DNA from: an uncultured Tateyamaria sp.
GTDB taxonomy: Bacteria > Pseudomonadota > Alphaproteobacteria > Rhodobacterales > Rhodobacteraceae
NCBI RefSeq assembly: GCF_947487805.1
Contig: NZ_CANKXW010000002.1
Span: 310,001 to 374,000, forward strand
DNA length: 64,000 nucleotides
Direction of reading: 5' to 3'
In this document: positions 39,558-47,563 of the stretch, one piece after another
How the letters are laid out: every line of letters begins with the position of its first letter
How positions within the stretch are numbered: position 1 is the first letter of the stretch
Notes under the pieces: generated by a model
What the model was told of the DNA's origin: nothing
The model's input: the letters and a program-made list of their open reading frames with translations, nothing else
The model's database searches: none
Translations under genes and position numbers: made by a program

Positions 39558-40334
39558 TCAGCGCCCTTCGAAATAAGGTTTGCGCTTTTCGACAAAGGCC
39601 AGAACGCCCTCGCGGAAATCCCGGCTCTGACCGCAGTCGCCCTGCTCTGACGCCTCGATGGCCAGCTGGGCCTCCAGATCGTTCTGCCAGCTTGCACGGA
39701 TCACTCGCTTGGCGGCGGCAAAGGCTTGCGTCGGCCCCTGCGCCAGATGGGTCGCGCGCGCCTTCCATTGTGCCTCGAACTCGGCATCCGGCACCGCTTC
39801 CCAGATCAGGCCCCAGGCATCGGCCTGTGCCGCCGTGATCTTGTCGGCAAAAAGTGCAGCACCCATCGCCTTGGCCATCCCCATCGTGCGCGGCATCACA
39901 TAGGTGCCGCCCGCATCCGGGATCAGTCCGATCCGGGTAAAGGCCTGAAGGAAATAGGCGCTTTGCGACGCGATCACCACATCGCAGGCCAGCGCCAGAT
40001 TGGCCCCAGCCCCCGCCGCAGCCCCGTTCACGGCCGCAATGGTCGGCACCGGACAGTGCACGATCGCCTCCAACATGGGCGTGTATTCATCCCGCAGGGT
40101 CCGTTCCAGATCCAGGTTTGACGCATTCGCCCGGTCGCCCAGATCCTGCCCCGAACAAAACGCGCGCCCCGCCCCGGTCAGCACCACAACCCGCGCAGAT
40201 TTGGCCGCATGGGTCACCGCCACGTCGATCTCGGCCCGCATCTGGGTGTTGAGCGCATTCATCACGTCCGGACGGTTCAGCGTAATCAGCGCAACACCGT
40301 CGGTCAGATCATATGTCAGGGTCTCATAGTTCAT
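39558..40334 (-). CDS. paaG: Enoyl-CoA hydratase/isomerase, PaaG-like
   Basis: A 258-residue crotonase-fold protein. GAGRAFCSGQDLGDR is the segment typical of PaaG, the 1,2-epoxyphenylacetyl-CoA isomerase, and GAAAGAGANLALACDVVIAS is the second oxyanion-hole loop, with IGLIPDAGGTYVMPR further on. The ATG at 40332-40334 is preferred over one 18 nt upstream. No other phenylacetate genes are here, so the exact role is inferred from one motif. Other crotonases with similar loops are possible. Confidence 0.72.
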   Translation of the reverse strand: MNYETLTYDLTDGVALITLNRPDVMNALNTQMRAEIDVAVTHAAKSARVVVLTGAGRAFCSGQDLGDRANASNLDLERTLRDEYTPMLEAIVHCPVPTIAAVNGAAAGAGANLALACDVVIASQSAYFLQAFTRIGLIPDAGGTYVMPRTMGMAKAMGAALFADKITAAQADAWGLIWEAVPDAEFEAQWKARATHLAQGPTQAFAAAKRVIRASWQNDLEAQLAIEASEQGDCGQSRDFREGVLAFVEKRKPYFEGR

Positions 40335-40406
40335 CTCGGGTCTCTCCCCCATGGGTTCCCGATCTGCATATCAAACCGTTCAGTTTAGAAAAGCCCCAAC
40401 GCGCCG

Positions 40407-40865
40407 TCAGTCGTCCAAAATCTCGCGCAGCCGCTTGGCCTCCTCCGCGCTCAGCCCCGCCTCACCCTCGGGCGGTGCGGCCTGACTGCGCCCCCGCAGA
40501 TAAAACACCCCGATGCCCGCCGCGATCAGGAACATGAGCGGCCCCGCCGCCCAAAGCAACCAGTTCGCCCCGGACGTGCGCGGCGTCATCAGCACGAACT
40601 CACCATACCGCTCGACAAAGAAATCCACGATCTGCTCATGGGTCTGGCCCGCCGCCACCTGCTCCCGGATCACCCGGCGGGTGTCCACGGCCCATTGCGC
40701 GTTGGACGATGCCACCGACTCCGACTGGCACACGACACAGCGCAACGCATGGTCCAACACCCGCGCCCGCGCCTCCTGATCGGGGTCGGGCAGCATCTCG
40801 GACGGATCCAGCGCCAGCGCCGCCGTGGCCAGCAAAAGCCAGATCGCGACCCACAGCCGGATCAT
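40407..40865 (-). CDS. ccmH: Cytochrome c maturation protein CcmH (CcmL)
   Basis: A 152-residue periplasmic thiol-disulfide protein anchored by a C-terminal helix (about 104-123), with a signal peptide (about 1-19). The redox pair is Cys43/Cys46 in LRCVVCQSESVA, used to reduce apocytochrome c cysteines before haem attachment. FFVERYGEFVLMTPR is the family signature. The start overlaps the ccmF stop (ATGA at 40862-40865), so it is translationally coupled. Confidence 0.95.
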   Translation of the reverse strand: MIRLWVAIWLLLATAALALDPSEMLPDPDQEARARVLDHALRCVVCQSESVASSNAQWAVDTRRVIREQVAAGQTHEQIVDFFVERYGEFVLMTPRTSGANWLLWAAGPLMFLIAAGIGVFYLRGRSQAAPPEGEAGLSAEEAKRLREILDD

Positions 40866-42826
40866 TCCGCGGGCACCGCGGCTGCGGCCTTCTTGCGCGC
40901 GCCCACCGCCACCCGGAACCGGCGGTCCGTCAGGCTCAGCAATCCGCCGAAGGCCATCAAGGTGCAGCCAATCCAGATCCAGTTGGTCAGCGGCTTGATA
41001 TAGGTCCGCACGGCCCAGCCCCCGTTCACCTGCGCATCCCCGATCACCACATAGACGTCGCGCGCCAGGTTGTAGTCGATCGCGGCCTCCGTCGTGGGCA
41101 TCTGCGCCACCGGATAGATCCGCTTCTCGGGCCGCAACTGCGCAATCTCGCGCCCACCGCGCGCCAGCGTGATCTCCGCCACCGTGGCAAGGTAATTCGG
41201 CCCCTCCACGTCGTTCACTGCATCCAGCGTCAGGTCATATCCGCCCACGTTGAACGTCTCGCCGATCTGCGCCACGCGGATGTCCTCGGATTGCCACGAG
41301 GTCAGCCCAGCCACCCCCAGCATCGTGATGCCCAGGCCCGCATGCGCCACCGCCTTGCCCCAGTCGGCCCGCGGCAACCGCAACAGGCGCGCCGCATTGA
41401 ACCGCTGGCCCGTGCGCGACGCGATATCCACCGCCGCCCCCATGACCAGCCACGCGCCCAGAAACGCGCCCATCGGCCCGATCAGGCTGCGCCCCGTCTG
41501 CAATGCCCAGGCCAACCCGCCAAAGGCAATCGCCGCCACAAACACATAGCGCAGCGGCCACGCCGCGCGCGCCACGCTGCCGCGCTTCCACGGCATCATC
41601 GCGCCCACCGGCAGGATCAGCCCCAGCACCACCATGAACGGCGTAAACGCCATGTTGAAAAACGGCGGCCCCACGCTCAGCTTGCGGTCAAAGAACATCT
41701 CCGCCACCAGCGGCCACATCGTGCCGACAAAAACCACAAGGCAACTGACCGCCAGCAACAGGTTGTTCGCCACCAGCGCGCTTTCGCGGCTGACCATGCC
41801 GAACACGCCCCGCGCCTCCATCGCACCGGCCCGCAGCGCAAACAGGATCAACGCGCCGCCCATGAAAAAGCCCATGATCATCAGGATGAACACACCCCGT
41901 TCGGGATCATTGGCAAAGGCATGCACGGATGTCAGCAAGCCCGACCGCACGATAAACGTGCCAATCAGCGAAAAACCAAAGGCGAGGATCGCCAGCAGAA
42001 TGGTCCAGGATTTCAGGCTCTCGCGCTTTTCCACCACGATGGCCGAATGCAGCAGCGCCGCCGCCAACAACCACGGCATGAACGACGCATTCTCCACCGG
42101 ATCCCAGAACCAGAACCCGCCCCAACCCAATTCGTAATAGGCCCACCAGGACCCCAGCGCGATGCCGATGGTCAAAAACACCCATGCGGCCAATGTCCAC
42201 GGGCGCACCCAACGGCCCCATGCGGCGTCCACGCGCCCCTCGATCAACGCGGCCACGGCAAAGGAAAACGCCATGCTCAAACCCACATAGCCAAGGTACA
42301 AGAACGGCGGATGGAACGCCAAACCGGGGTCCTGCAACAGCGGGTTCAGATCCTGCCCGTCAAAGGGCGGCACGGCCAGACGCAGGAACGGGTTGGATGT
42401 GAACAGGATAAAGGCAAGGAACGCGACGCCAATCGCCCCCTGCACCGCCAGCACACGGGCGCGCAGGCTGGGCGGCAGGTTGCCCCCGAACCACGCCGCC
42501 ATGGCCCCGAACAGGGCCACGATCAGCACCCAAAGCAGCATGGACCCCTCGTGGTTCCCCCAGGTGCCCGAAATCTTGTAGAGCATCGGCTTGGCCGAAT
42601 GGCTGTTCAGCACCACCAGCCGCAGCGAAAAATCCGACACGATGAAGGCGTACATCAGCGCGGCAAAGGAAAACCCGATCAGCAGAAACTGCGCCGACGC
42701 CGCAGGCTCTGCCACGGCCATCCACCGATCATTGCGCCGCCACGCCCCCACAAGGGGCACAGTCGCCTGCAAGATCGCCACCAGAAACGCAAGAATAAGG
42801 GCAAAGTGACCGAGTTCTGTAATCAT
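40862..42826 (-). CDS. ccmF: Haem lyase CcmF
   Basis: A 654-residue polytopic membrane protein that attaches haem to apocytochrome c in the periplasm. The tryptophan-rich WWD region is GGFWFWDPVENASFMPWL, preceded by GSWWAYYELGW. About 14 hydrophobic segments are evident. The ATG at 42824-42826 is used; an upstream TTG codon is less likely. ccmE lies 1.4 kb upstream, separated by the endolysin and holin genes, so the ccm genes are split here. Confidence 0.96.
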   Translation of the reverse strand: MITELGHFALILAFLVAILQATVPLVGAWRRNDRWMAVAEPAASAQFLLIGFSFAALMYAFIVSDFSLRLVVLNSHSAKPMLYKISGTWGNHEGSMLLWVLIVALFGAMAAWFGGNLPPSLRARVLAVQGAIGVAFLAFILFTSNPFLRLAVPPFDGQDLNPLLQDPGLAFHPPFLYLGYVGLSMAFSFAVAALIEGRVDAAWGRWVRPWTLAAWVFLTIGIALGSWWAYYELGWGGFWFWDPVENASFMPWLLAAALLHSAIVVEKRESLKSWTILLAILAFGFSLIGTFIVRSGLLTSVHAFANDPERGVFILMIMGFFMGGALILFALRAGAMEARGVFGMVSRESALVANNLLLAVSCLVVFVGTMWPLVAEMFFDRKLSVGPPFFNMAFTPFMVVLGLILPVGAMMPWKRGSVARAAWPLRYVFVAAIAFGGLAWALQTGRSLIGPMGAFLGAWLVMGAAVDIASRTGQRFNAARLLRLPRADWGKAVAHAGLGITMLGVAGLTSWQSEDIRVAQIGETFNVGGYDLTLDAVNDVEGPNYLATVAEITLARGGREIAQLRPEKRIYPVAQMPTTEAAIDYNLARDVYVVIGDAQVNGGWAVRTYIKPLTNWIWIGCTLMAFGGLLSLTDRRFRVAVGARKKAAAAVPAE

Positions 42827-42904
42827 GCCCAAACACTAGTGCACCGCCCCCCAAACGCCAATGCGACAAACGCATCGCCCCCATCACGACATCGCCAGTT
42901 GCCC

Positions 42905-42961
42905 GCTTCCTTTCGCCCCAAATACCTTGGGGGAGTCCGCAAGGACGGGGGCAAAGCCCCC
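42905..42961. repeat. Dispersed intergenic repeat, copy 2
   Basis: The sequence cttcctttcgccccaaatac followed by cttggggg is nearly identical (26 of 28) to the reverse complement of 59041-59068. It is followed by GTCC-gcaa-GGAC (42935-42946) and a perfect GGGGGC-AAA-GCCCCC hairpin (42947-42961). It lies between the holin and ccmF genes. Confidence 0.7.
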
Positions 42962-43011
42962 TGACAACAGCGTCGCCCGTCAGGGCGTCCGCAAGATCAC
43001 CGGGGCGGGCA

Positions 43012-43584
43012 TCACGCCGCCTGCCGCCACGCCTCCAGCGCCGGGTTCGCATCCGGCAGGATCGCCGCGGCCGTCAACCGCGCATCTGCCCCCGTGGCCG
43101 CAACGCCCACACTGTCTGCGCGCATCTTGCGCAAGGCGGCGACGTTCTCCATCACCTGCGGCACACGGCTCATGGTGGTGACGATCTCGCGCTGGAACTG
43201 CTGCGCCTTCACCTGATGTCGCGCCCCAAAATAGAACGACACGATCACACCGAGCAGCCACCACAGCGGCTCGGGCACCAGCGCGATGCCCTGCATGCGC
43301 TCGGCAAACCAGAGCGGTGCAACCATGGCCGACACGAACAACCCCAACGTCCCCAGCGCCAGCGCCGGGCGCGGCAACCGGTTCACCCCGTCCATGATGC
43401 GGTCAAATACCCCCTGGCGCGGCACCATGAATTCCTGTCCGAACTCGGTCATGGCCTGCACCTGCACGGCATGCGCACGCGCCGACCCGGCCTCGGCATT
43501 CTCGCGGAATACCTCCACCGTGTCCTTCACGACATTGCCACCGCTGCCGAACAACAGCCCGAACATCCGTTCCATCAACCCCAT
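43012..43584 (-). CDS. Holin family protein (3TM type)
   Basis: A 190-residue membrane protein. Two hydrophobic segments are at about residues 70-90 and 106-122 (LGLFVSAMVAPLWFAERM, LWWLLGVIVSFYFGARHQ), with a possible third near the N-terminus, and a charged C-terminal part. This arrangement is that of the Rhodobacterales 3TM holin family found next to GH108 endolysins. The ATG at 43582-43584 overlaps the endolysin gene by 10 nt. It should make the membrane lesion that lets the endolysin through. Confidence 0.78.
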   Translation of the reverse strand: MGLMERMFGLLFGSGGNVVKDTVEVFRENAEAGSARAHAVQVQAMTEFGQEFMVPRQGVFDRIMDGVNRLPRPALALGTLGLFVSAMVAPLWFAERMQGIALVPEPLWWLLGVIVSFYFGARHQVKAQQFQREIVTTMSRVPQVMENVAALRKMRADSVGVAATGADARLTAAAILPDANPALEAWRQAA

Positions 43585-44186
43585 GCCTTGGTCCTCTCCT
43601 GAAATTGCGCCTGGCTCAGATGATAGCGGGGCGTGATGAACTCTTCGGCCCGCTTGATCCACCCCCCTTTCCGGCCTGCGCGGCTGCGCGCGTATTTGCG
43701 GCTGGCGGGACGCCGGTCCGCGATGCGGAAATAGTAATTGCGCCGCGCGATCCCGTAGGCGTCCACCAGATGCTCCGGCGCAGCCTGATAAGCACTGCGC
43801 GCCGCCGCAATCGATTGCGGCCCCAGCGCGCCATCGACGACGCAGGGAAATCCCATCTGGGTCAGCAGCCGTTGCAGGATCTTGATCGCGTTGCCGCCTG
43901 CGTTGACATACATGTCAAAAACCGTCGCATGCAGCGGCTCGGGCAGTTCGGCAATCAGAGGACGCTCGAAATAATGCGTGACAAAGATCTCGACCGCCTG
44001 CCCACGGGTCAGACGCGCCACGTCGCGCACATCCACATCCCCGTCCCCGTCCAGATCCAGCTTGAGCCGCCGCATCGTGTGAATGGTCACGCCGAAATTC
44101 GTGGCCCCTCCGGGATCATCCGGATCATCCACGAACCCGCCCTCACGGACGACAATCTCTTCGGCAATCTCTTTGACGGTCTGCAT
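43575..44186 (-). CDS. Holin-associated N-acetylmuramidase (GH108 endolysin)
   Basis: A 203-residue peptidoglycan hydrolase. The GH108 motif REGGFVDDPDDPGGATNFGV gives the catalytic Glu15. A calcium-loop-like DLDGDGDVDVRDV (44-56) is inserted after it. The second half (about 115-203) is the PG_binding_3 domain (VVDGALGPQSIAAAR, GIARRNYYFRIADRRPASR). No signal peptide is visible, so export would need the holin. As I recall, the R. capsulatus gene transfer agent uses a homologous endolysin/holin pair for cell lysis. The ATG at 44184-44186 is preferred over one 18 nt upstream. Confidence 0.88.
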   Translation of the reverse strand: MQTVKEIAEEIVVREGGFVDDPDDPGGATNFGVTIHTMRRLKLDLDGDGDVDVRDVARLTRGQAVEIFVTHYFERPLIAELPEPLHATVFDMYVNAGGNAIKILQRLLTQMGFPCVVDGALGPQSIAAARSAYQAAPEHLVDAYGIARRNYYFRIADRRPASRKYARSRAGRKGGWIKRAEEFITPRYHLSQAQFQERTKAWG

Positions 44187-44241
44187 GGCGGGCCCCCTCG
44201 GCACATCTCCGTTCCTTGGGGCAACACTGCTTCAATGTTGG

Positions 44242-44255
44242 TTAACGGGCCTTAA
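44242..44255 (-). promoter_or_regulatory. CtrA-like TTAA-N6-TTAA site upstream of the lysis genes
   Basis: On the minus strand ggTTAAggcccgTTAAcc lies 56-69 nt upstream of the endolysin ATG. The CtrA consensus is TTAA-N7-TTAA, so the spacing here is one short. CtrA control of GTA lysis genes is known in Rhodobacter. Confidence 0.35.
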
Positions 44256-44267
44256 CCCGACCGTACG

Positions 44268-44711
44268 CTAGCCGTTGGGGTCCTGGTAGACACCCTGCTC
44301 TTTCAGCGCATCAACCACTTCGGACGGCATATAGGTCTCGTCATGTTTAGCAAGGATTTCAGAGGCTTCGAATACACCGTTGATGTAACGCCCGGTGCCG
44401 ACCATGCCCTGGTTCTCTTCGAACAGATCGGGCAGCACGCCGGTATAGGTCACCGGCACAGCCGCCCCCCCATCCGTCACCTCGAACCGAATCGTGGCCC
44501 CGTCCCCGCGGATCAGCGACCCCTCGGCCACCAGCCCGCCAATGCGGAACACCTCTGCGGGACCGGGCGGTTCGGCGATGATCTGGCTCGGCGCGCGGAA
44601 AAAGTTGATGCCGTCCCGCATCGCATAGCCAATCAGCGCCGTGGACAAGGCCAAGGCCACGGTGGCCAAAGCGATGATCTGAATACGGCGCTGTTTCTTG
44701 AGGCTTTTCAT
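44268..44711 (-). CDS. ccmE: Cytochrome c maturation haem chaperone CcmE
   Basis: A 147-residue periplasmic protein anchored by one N-terminal helix (about 11-30). The haem-binding motif is LAKHDETYMP, with His123 forming the covalent bond to haem and Tyr127 as axial ligand. The beta-barrel segments FRIGGLVAEGS and VTYTGVLPDLFEENQGMVGTG are standard. The gene starts 9 nt after argC. ccmF and ccmH follow only after the endolysin and holin genes. Confidence 0.96.
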   Translation of the reverse strand: MKSLKKQRRIQIIALATVALALSTALIGYAMRDGINFFRAPSQIIAEPPGPAEVFRIGGLVAEGSLIRGDGATIRFEVTDGGAAVPVTYTGVLPDLFEENQGMVGTGRYINGVFEASEILAKHDETYMPSEVVDALKEQGVYQDPNG

Positions 44712-44720
44712 GCGGTCTCG

Positions 44721-45749
44721 TTACGGGAATAGCGGGGCCATCATCAGCCCCTCGGTCTCTTCAATACCTAACATCAGGTTGGCGTTTTGCAACGCCTGCC
44801 CCGATGAACCTTTTGTCAGGTTGTCCAGCGCCGCCACAACCACGACCCGTCCCGGCAACCGGTCCGCCGCGACGCCGATATGGCAAAAGTTCGACCCGCG
44901 AATGTGCCGTGTCGACGGCACCTCGCCCATGGGCAGCACTTCGATGAACGGCTCACCCGCATAGGCCGCGGCCAGCGTGTCATGCACCGCCCTTGCGTCG
45001 CCCTTCACATAGGCCGTGCCCAGAATCCCCCGGTTCGCCGGGATCAGATGCGGCTGGAACTGGATGCGCACGTCCCGGCCCGCCACCTTGGAAAACTCCT
45101 GATCGAACTCGCCCAAATGCCGGTGCGCCCCGCCCGTCGCATAGGCGTGATAGCCCTCCGACAGCTCTGCGTGCAGCAGGTTTTCCTTCAACGCCCGACC
45201 CGCGCCCGACACCGCCGCCTTGAGGTCCAGAATGATATCATCCAGATCAATCACCCCCGCCGCAATCAGCGGCCGCAACGCAAACTGCCCCGTCGCCGCA
45301 TTGCACCCGGTCCCGGCCACCAACCGCGCGGCACGGATCTCGTCCCGGTAAAACTCGGTCAGGCCATAAACCGCCTCGCCCTGCATCTCGACCGCCGCAT
45401 GCGGGTTGCCATACCACTTCTGATACTCCGCCGGATCTTCCAGCCGGAAATCCGCCGACAGGTCCACGATCCGCAAATCGCGCGGCAGGCCGGAAATCAC
45501 CTCTTGGCTCGTCTTGTGCGGCAAGGCGCAGAAACACAGGTCAATCCCCGCCCAGTCGATGGCGTCAAACGGCACCATGTCCGGCAAATCCAGATGGCGC
45601 AGATGCGGATACACCTGCGACACCGGCTGGCCCGCCTTGGAAAACGCGCCCAGCGCCTTGATTTGGATAGAGGAATGCCCGGCAATCAACCGGATCAGCT
45701 CAGCGCCCGTATAGCCGGAAGCGCCCAGAATTGCGATGTTATAGGTCAT
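44721..45749 (-). CDS. argC: N-acetyl-gamma-glutamyl-phosphate reductase
   Basis: A 342-residue NADP-dependent enzyme of arginine synthesis. The nucleotide loop is [14 protein letters not shown] (8-21), and the catalytic cysteine is Cys149 in [32 protein letters not shown] carries the active-site His. It is first in the minus-strand series argC-ccmE-endolysin-holin-ccmF-ccmH. Confidence 0.96.
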   Translation of the reverse strand: MTYNIAILGASGYTGAELIRLIAGHSSIQIKALGAFSKAGQPVSQVYPHLRHLDLPDMVPFDAIDWAGIDLCFCALPHKTSQEVISGLPRDLRIVDLSADFRLEDPAEYQKWYGNPHAAVEMQGEAVYGLTEFYRDEIRAARLVAGTGCNAATGQFALRPLIAAGVIDLDDIILDLKAAVSGAGRALKENLLHAELSEGYHAYATGGAHRHLGEFDQEFSKVAGRDVRIQFQPHLIPANRGILGTAYVKGDARAVHDTLAAAYAGEPFIEVLPMGEVPSTRHIRGSNFCHIGVAADRLPGRVVVVAALDNLTKGSSGQALQNANLMLGIEETEGLMMAPLFP

Positions 45750-45776
45750 GTCAGTCTTCTTGAATAAGGTGTCAGA

Positions 45777-46586
45777 TCAGGCGGCTTCGAACGTGATCTG
45801 TCGTCGCAAGAACTGCGTGGCGCGCTGGCTGACGGTCTTGGGATCGCCCGTGGTCAGGAACGCTCCCGGCCCCGCGCCCATCTTGTCTGGGTGCCGCTCA
45901 AGGTAATCGGCGAGGCTCTCGCCCACCAGACCGGCCTGCGAATAGACGCTGACATTTGGGCCCAGCGCCTCCTGGAACGCCTCCTGCATCAGCGGGTAAT
46001 GTGTACAGCCCAGAATGGCTGCCTGCGGCTCGGGCATCTTGCGGCGCAGCGCATCCACATGGGACCGCACCAGCGCATCGGCCAGGATCATGTCGCCGTC
46101 TTCGATGGCGTCCACCACACCGCCGCAGGCCTGCGCCTCGACGTCCACGCCAATCGCGCGAAACGCCAGCTCGCGCTGGAACGCGCGGGACGCCACCGTT
46201 GCAGGGGTCGCAAACAGCGCCACATGCTGCACGCCCACCTCGCGCGGCGGGGAATTGTCGCCCCAACGCCGCTCGGTCAGCGCCTCGATCATCGGCACGA
46301 ACACACCCAGCACCCGCTTGTCCTCGGGCACCCAGGATTCCTGCATCCGCCGCAGTGCCGCAGCCGACGCCGTGTTGCACGCCAGGATCACCAGATCGCA
46401 GCCCGCATCAAACAGCCGCTGCACCGCCGCACAAGTCAGGTCAAAGATATCGTCCGCCGTGCGCACCCCGTAAGGCGCATGGGCACTGTCCGCGAGATAG
46501 ACAAACTCCACCTCCGGCAACCGCGCCTGTACGGCGTCCAGCACGGTCAGACCGCCCAGACCGGAATCGAAAATACCAACTGCCAT
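45777..46586 (-). CDS. murI: Glutamate racemase
   Basis: A 269-residue cofactor-independent racemase that makes D-glutamate for peptidoglycan. [11 protein letters not shown] is at 6-16. The catalytic cysteines are Cys70 in ACNTASA and Cys194 in LGCTHYPL. It is 27 nt upstream of argC and 8 nt downstream of the acyltransferase gene, all on the minus strand. Confidence 0.95.
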   Translation of the reverse strand: MAVGIFDSGLGGLTVLDAVQARLPEVEFVYLADSAHAPYGVRTADDIFDLTCAAVQRLFDAGCDLVILACNTASAAALRRMQESWVPEDKRVLGVFVPMIEALTERRWGDNSPPREVGVQHVALFATPATVASRAFQRELAFRAIGVDVEAQACGGVVDAIEDGDMILADALVRSHVDALRRKMPEPQAAILGCTHYPLMQEAFQEALGPNVSVYSQAGLVGESLADYLERHPDKMGAGPGAFLTTGDPKTVSQRATQFLRRQITFEAA

Positions 46587-46594
46587 GTTCCGCC

Positions 46595-47479
46595 TTACGT
46601 GCGATGCCGCTCTTCGAATTCATACCCGAGGTCAAAAACCTTCACCGGGTTCGGGTTCAGCTCATACGTGGCTTTTCGCAGGAATTCCATCATCTGTTTC
46701 GGATCGCGCGCCATCGGGTCCAGAACATCGCGGCCAATAGGCTGCCCCACGACCACATCCACGGGCGTGTCCACCCGTTTCTTGAATTCCTTGATCAACA
46801 GGCCCAGCCGCAGCGTGTTGTGCAGGTGGCTCGCAATCTGGAACAACCGGCTGGTGTGTCCGTCGAAATACAGCGGCACAACCGTCGCCTCTGACTTGGC
46901 CACCATGCGCGCGGTGAAACTGCGCCAACCGGGATCCATGGGGCGCGCAAACGGTTTGGCCGCCGTGCTGACCGTGCCACCGGGAAAGATACCAATCGCC
47001 CCGCCATCGCCCAGATAGCGCAGCGCCTCCTTGCGGGTCTCCACGTTCATGGCCATCGCGGCGCGCGTGTCGTCAAAGCTGATCGGCAGCAGAACGCGGT
47101 TCAACTCTTCGGCCTTTTTGAAGACCGAGTTCGCCATGATCCGGAAATCGCCCCGGATGGTCGACAGGATATGGCCCATCATCAGCCCGTCCATGATCCC
47201 ATACGGGTGGTTCGCAATCAGGATCAGCGGCCCCTCACGCGGGATATTGTCCAGATGCCCCGCCACCACGTTCAGCGTCAGGCCATAGCGCTCGACCATC
47301 ACGGCCCAGAAATCGCGGCCCGCCGCCACCTCGTCCTCATAGCCCTGCGCCCGCTTGATCAGACGCAGCCTGCCGGTGGTGTTCTCCAGCAGGCGGATCA
47401 TCGCCCGCCCCCCCTTGGTCTCTGCCGAGTGGGAATAGCTGATCTCACGGGTGATTTCGCGTTGGCGGCTGGGCATCAT
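46595..47479 (-). CDS. Lysophospholipid acyltransferase family protein (PlsC-like)
   Basis: A 294-residue 1-acyl-glycerol-3-phosphate acyltransferase-type protein. [11 protein letters not shown] contains the HX4D catalytic motif, and [11 protein letters not shown] is the glycine/proline substrate motif. It has no long hydrophobic segment at its N-terminus. OlsA-like ornithine-lipid acylation is a possible alternative. The start could be 47479 or the next codon. An ATG 78 nt downstream ([12 protein letters not shown]) is also possible. Confidence 0.8.
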   Translation of the reverse strand: MMPSRQREITREISYSHSAETKGGRAMIRLLENTTGRLRLIKRAQGYEDEVAAGRDFWAVMVERYGLTLNVVAGHLDNIPREGPLILIANHPYGIMDGLMMGHILSTIRGDFRIMANSVFKKAEELNRVLLPISFDDTRAAMAMNVETRKEALRYLGDGGAIGIFPGGTVSTAAKPFARPMDPGWRSFTARMVAKSEATVVPLYFDGHTSRLFQIASHLHNTLRLGLLIKEFKKRVDTPVDVVVGQPIGRDVLDPMARDPKQMMEFLRKATYELNPNPVKVFDLGYEFEERHRT

Positions 47480-47563
47480 ATCTGGCCTGTCGGGTGTGCT
47501 CGCTTCCCGTTCTACGGGCTTCGGACAAGACTGCCTAGCCCATATGACACGAGTGTGACGCGA

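Noticed and set aside
40709-42964. 751-codon frame opposite ccmF
   Set aside because: It is antisense to ccmF and ccmH, whose family identity is clear; its composition is typical of a shadow frame.
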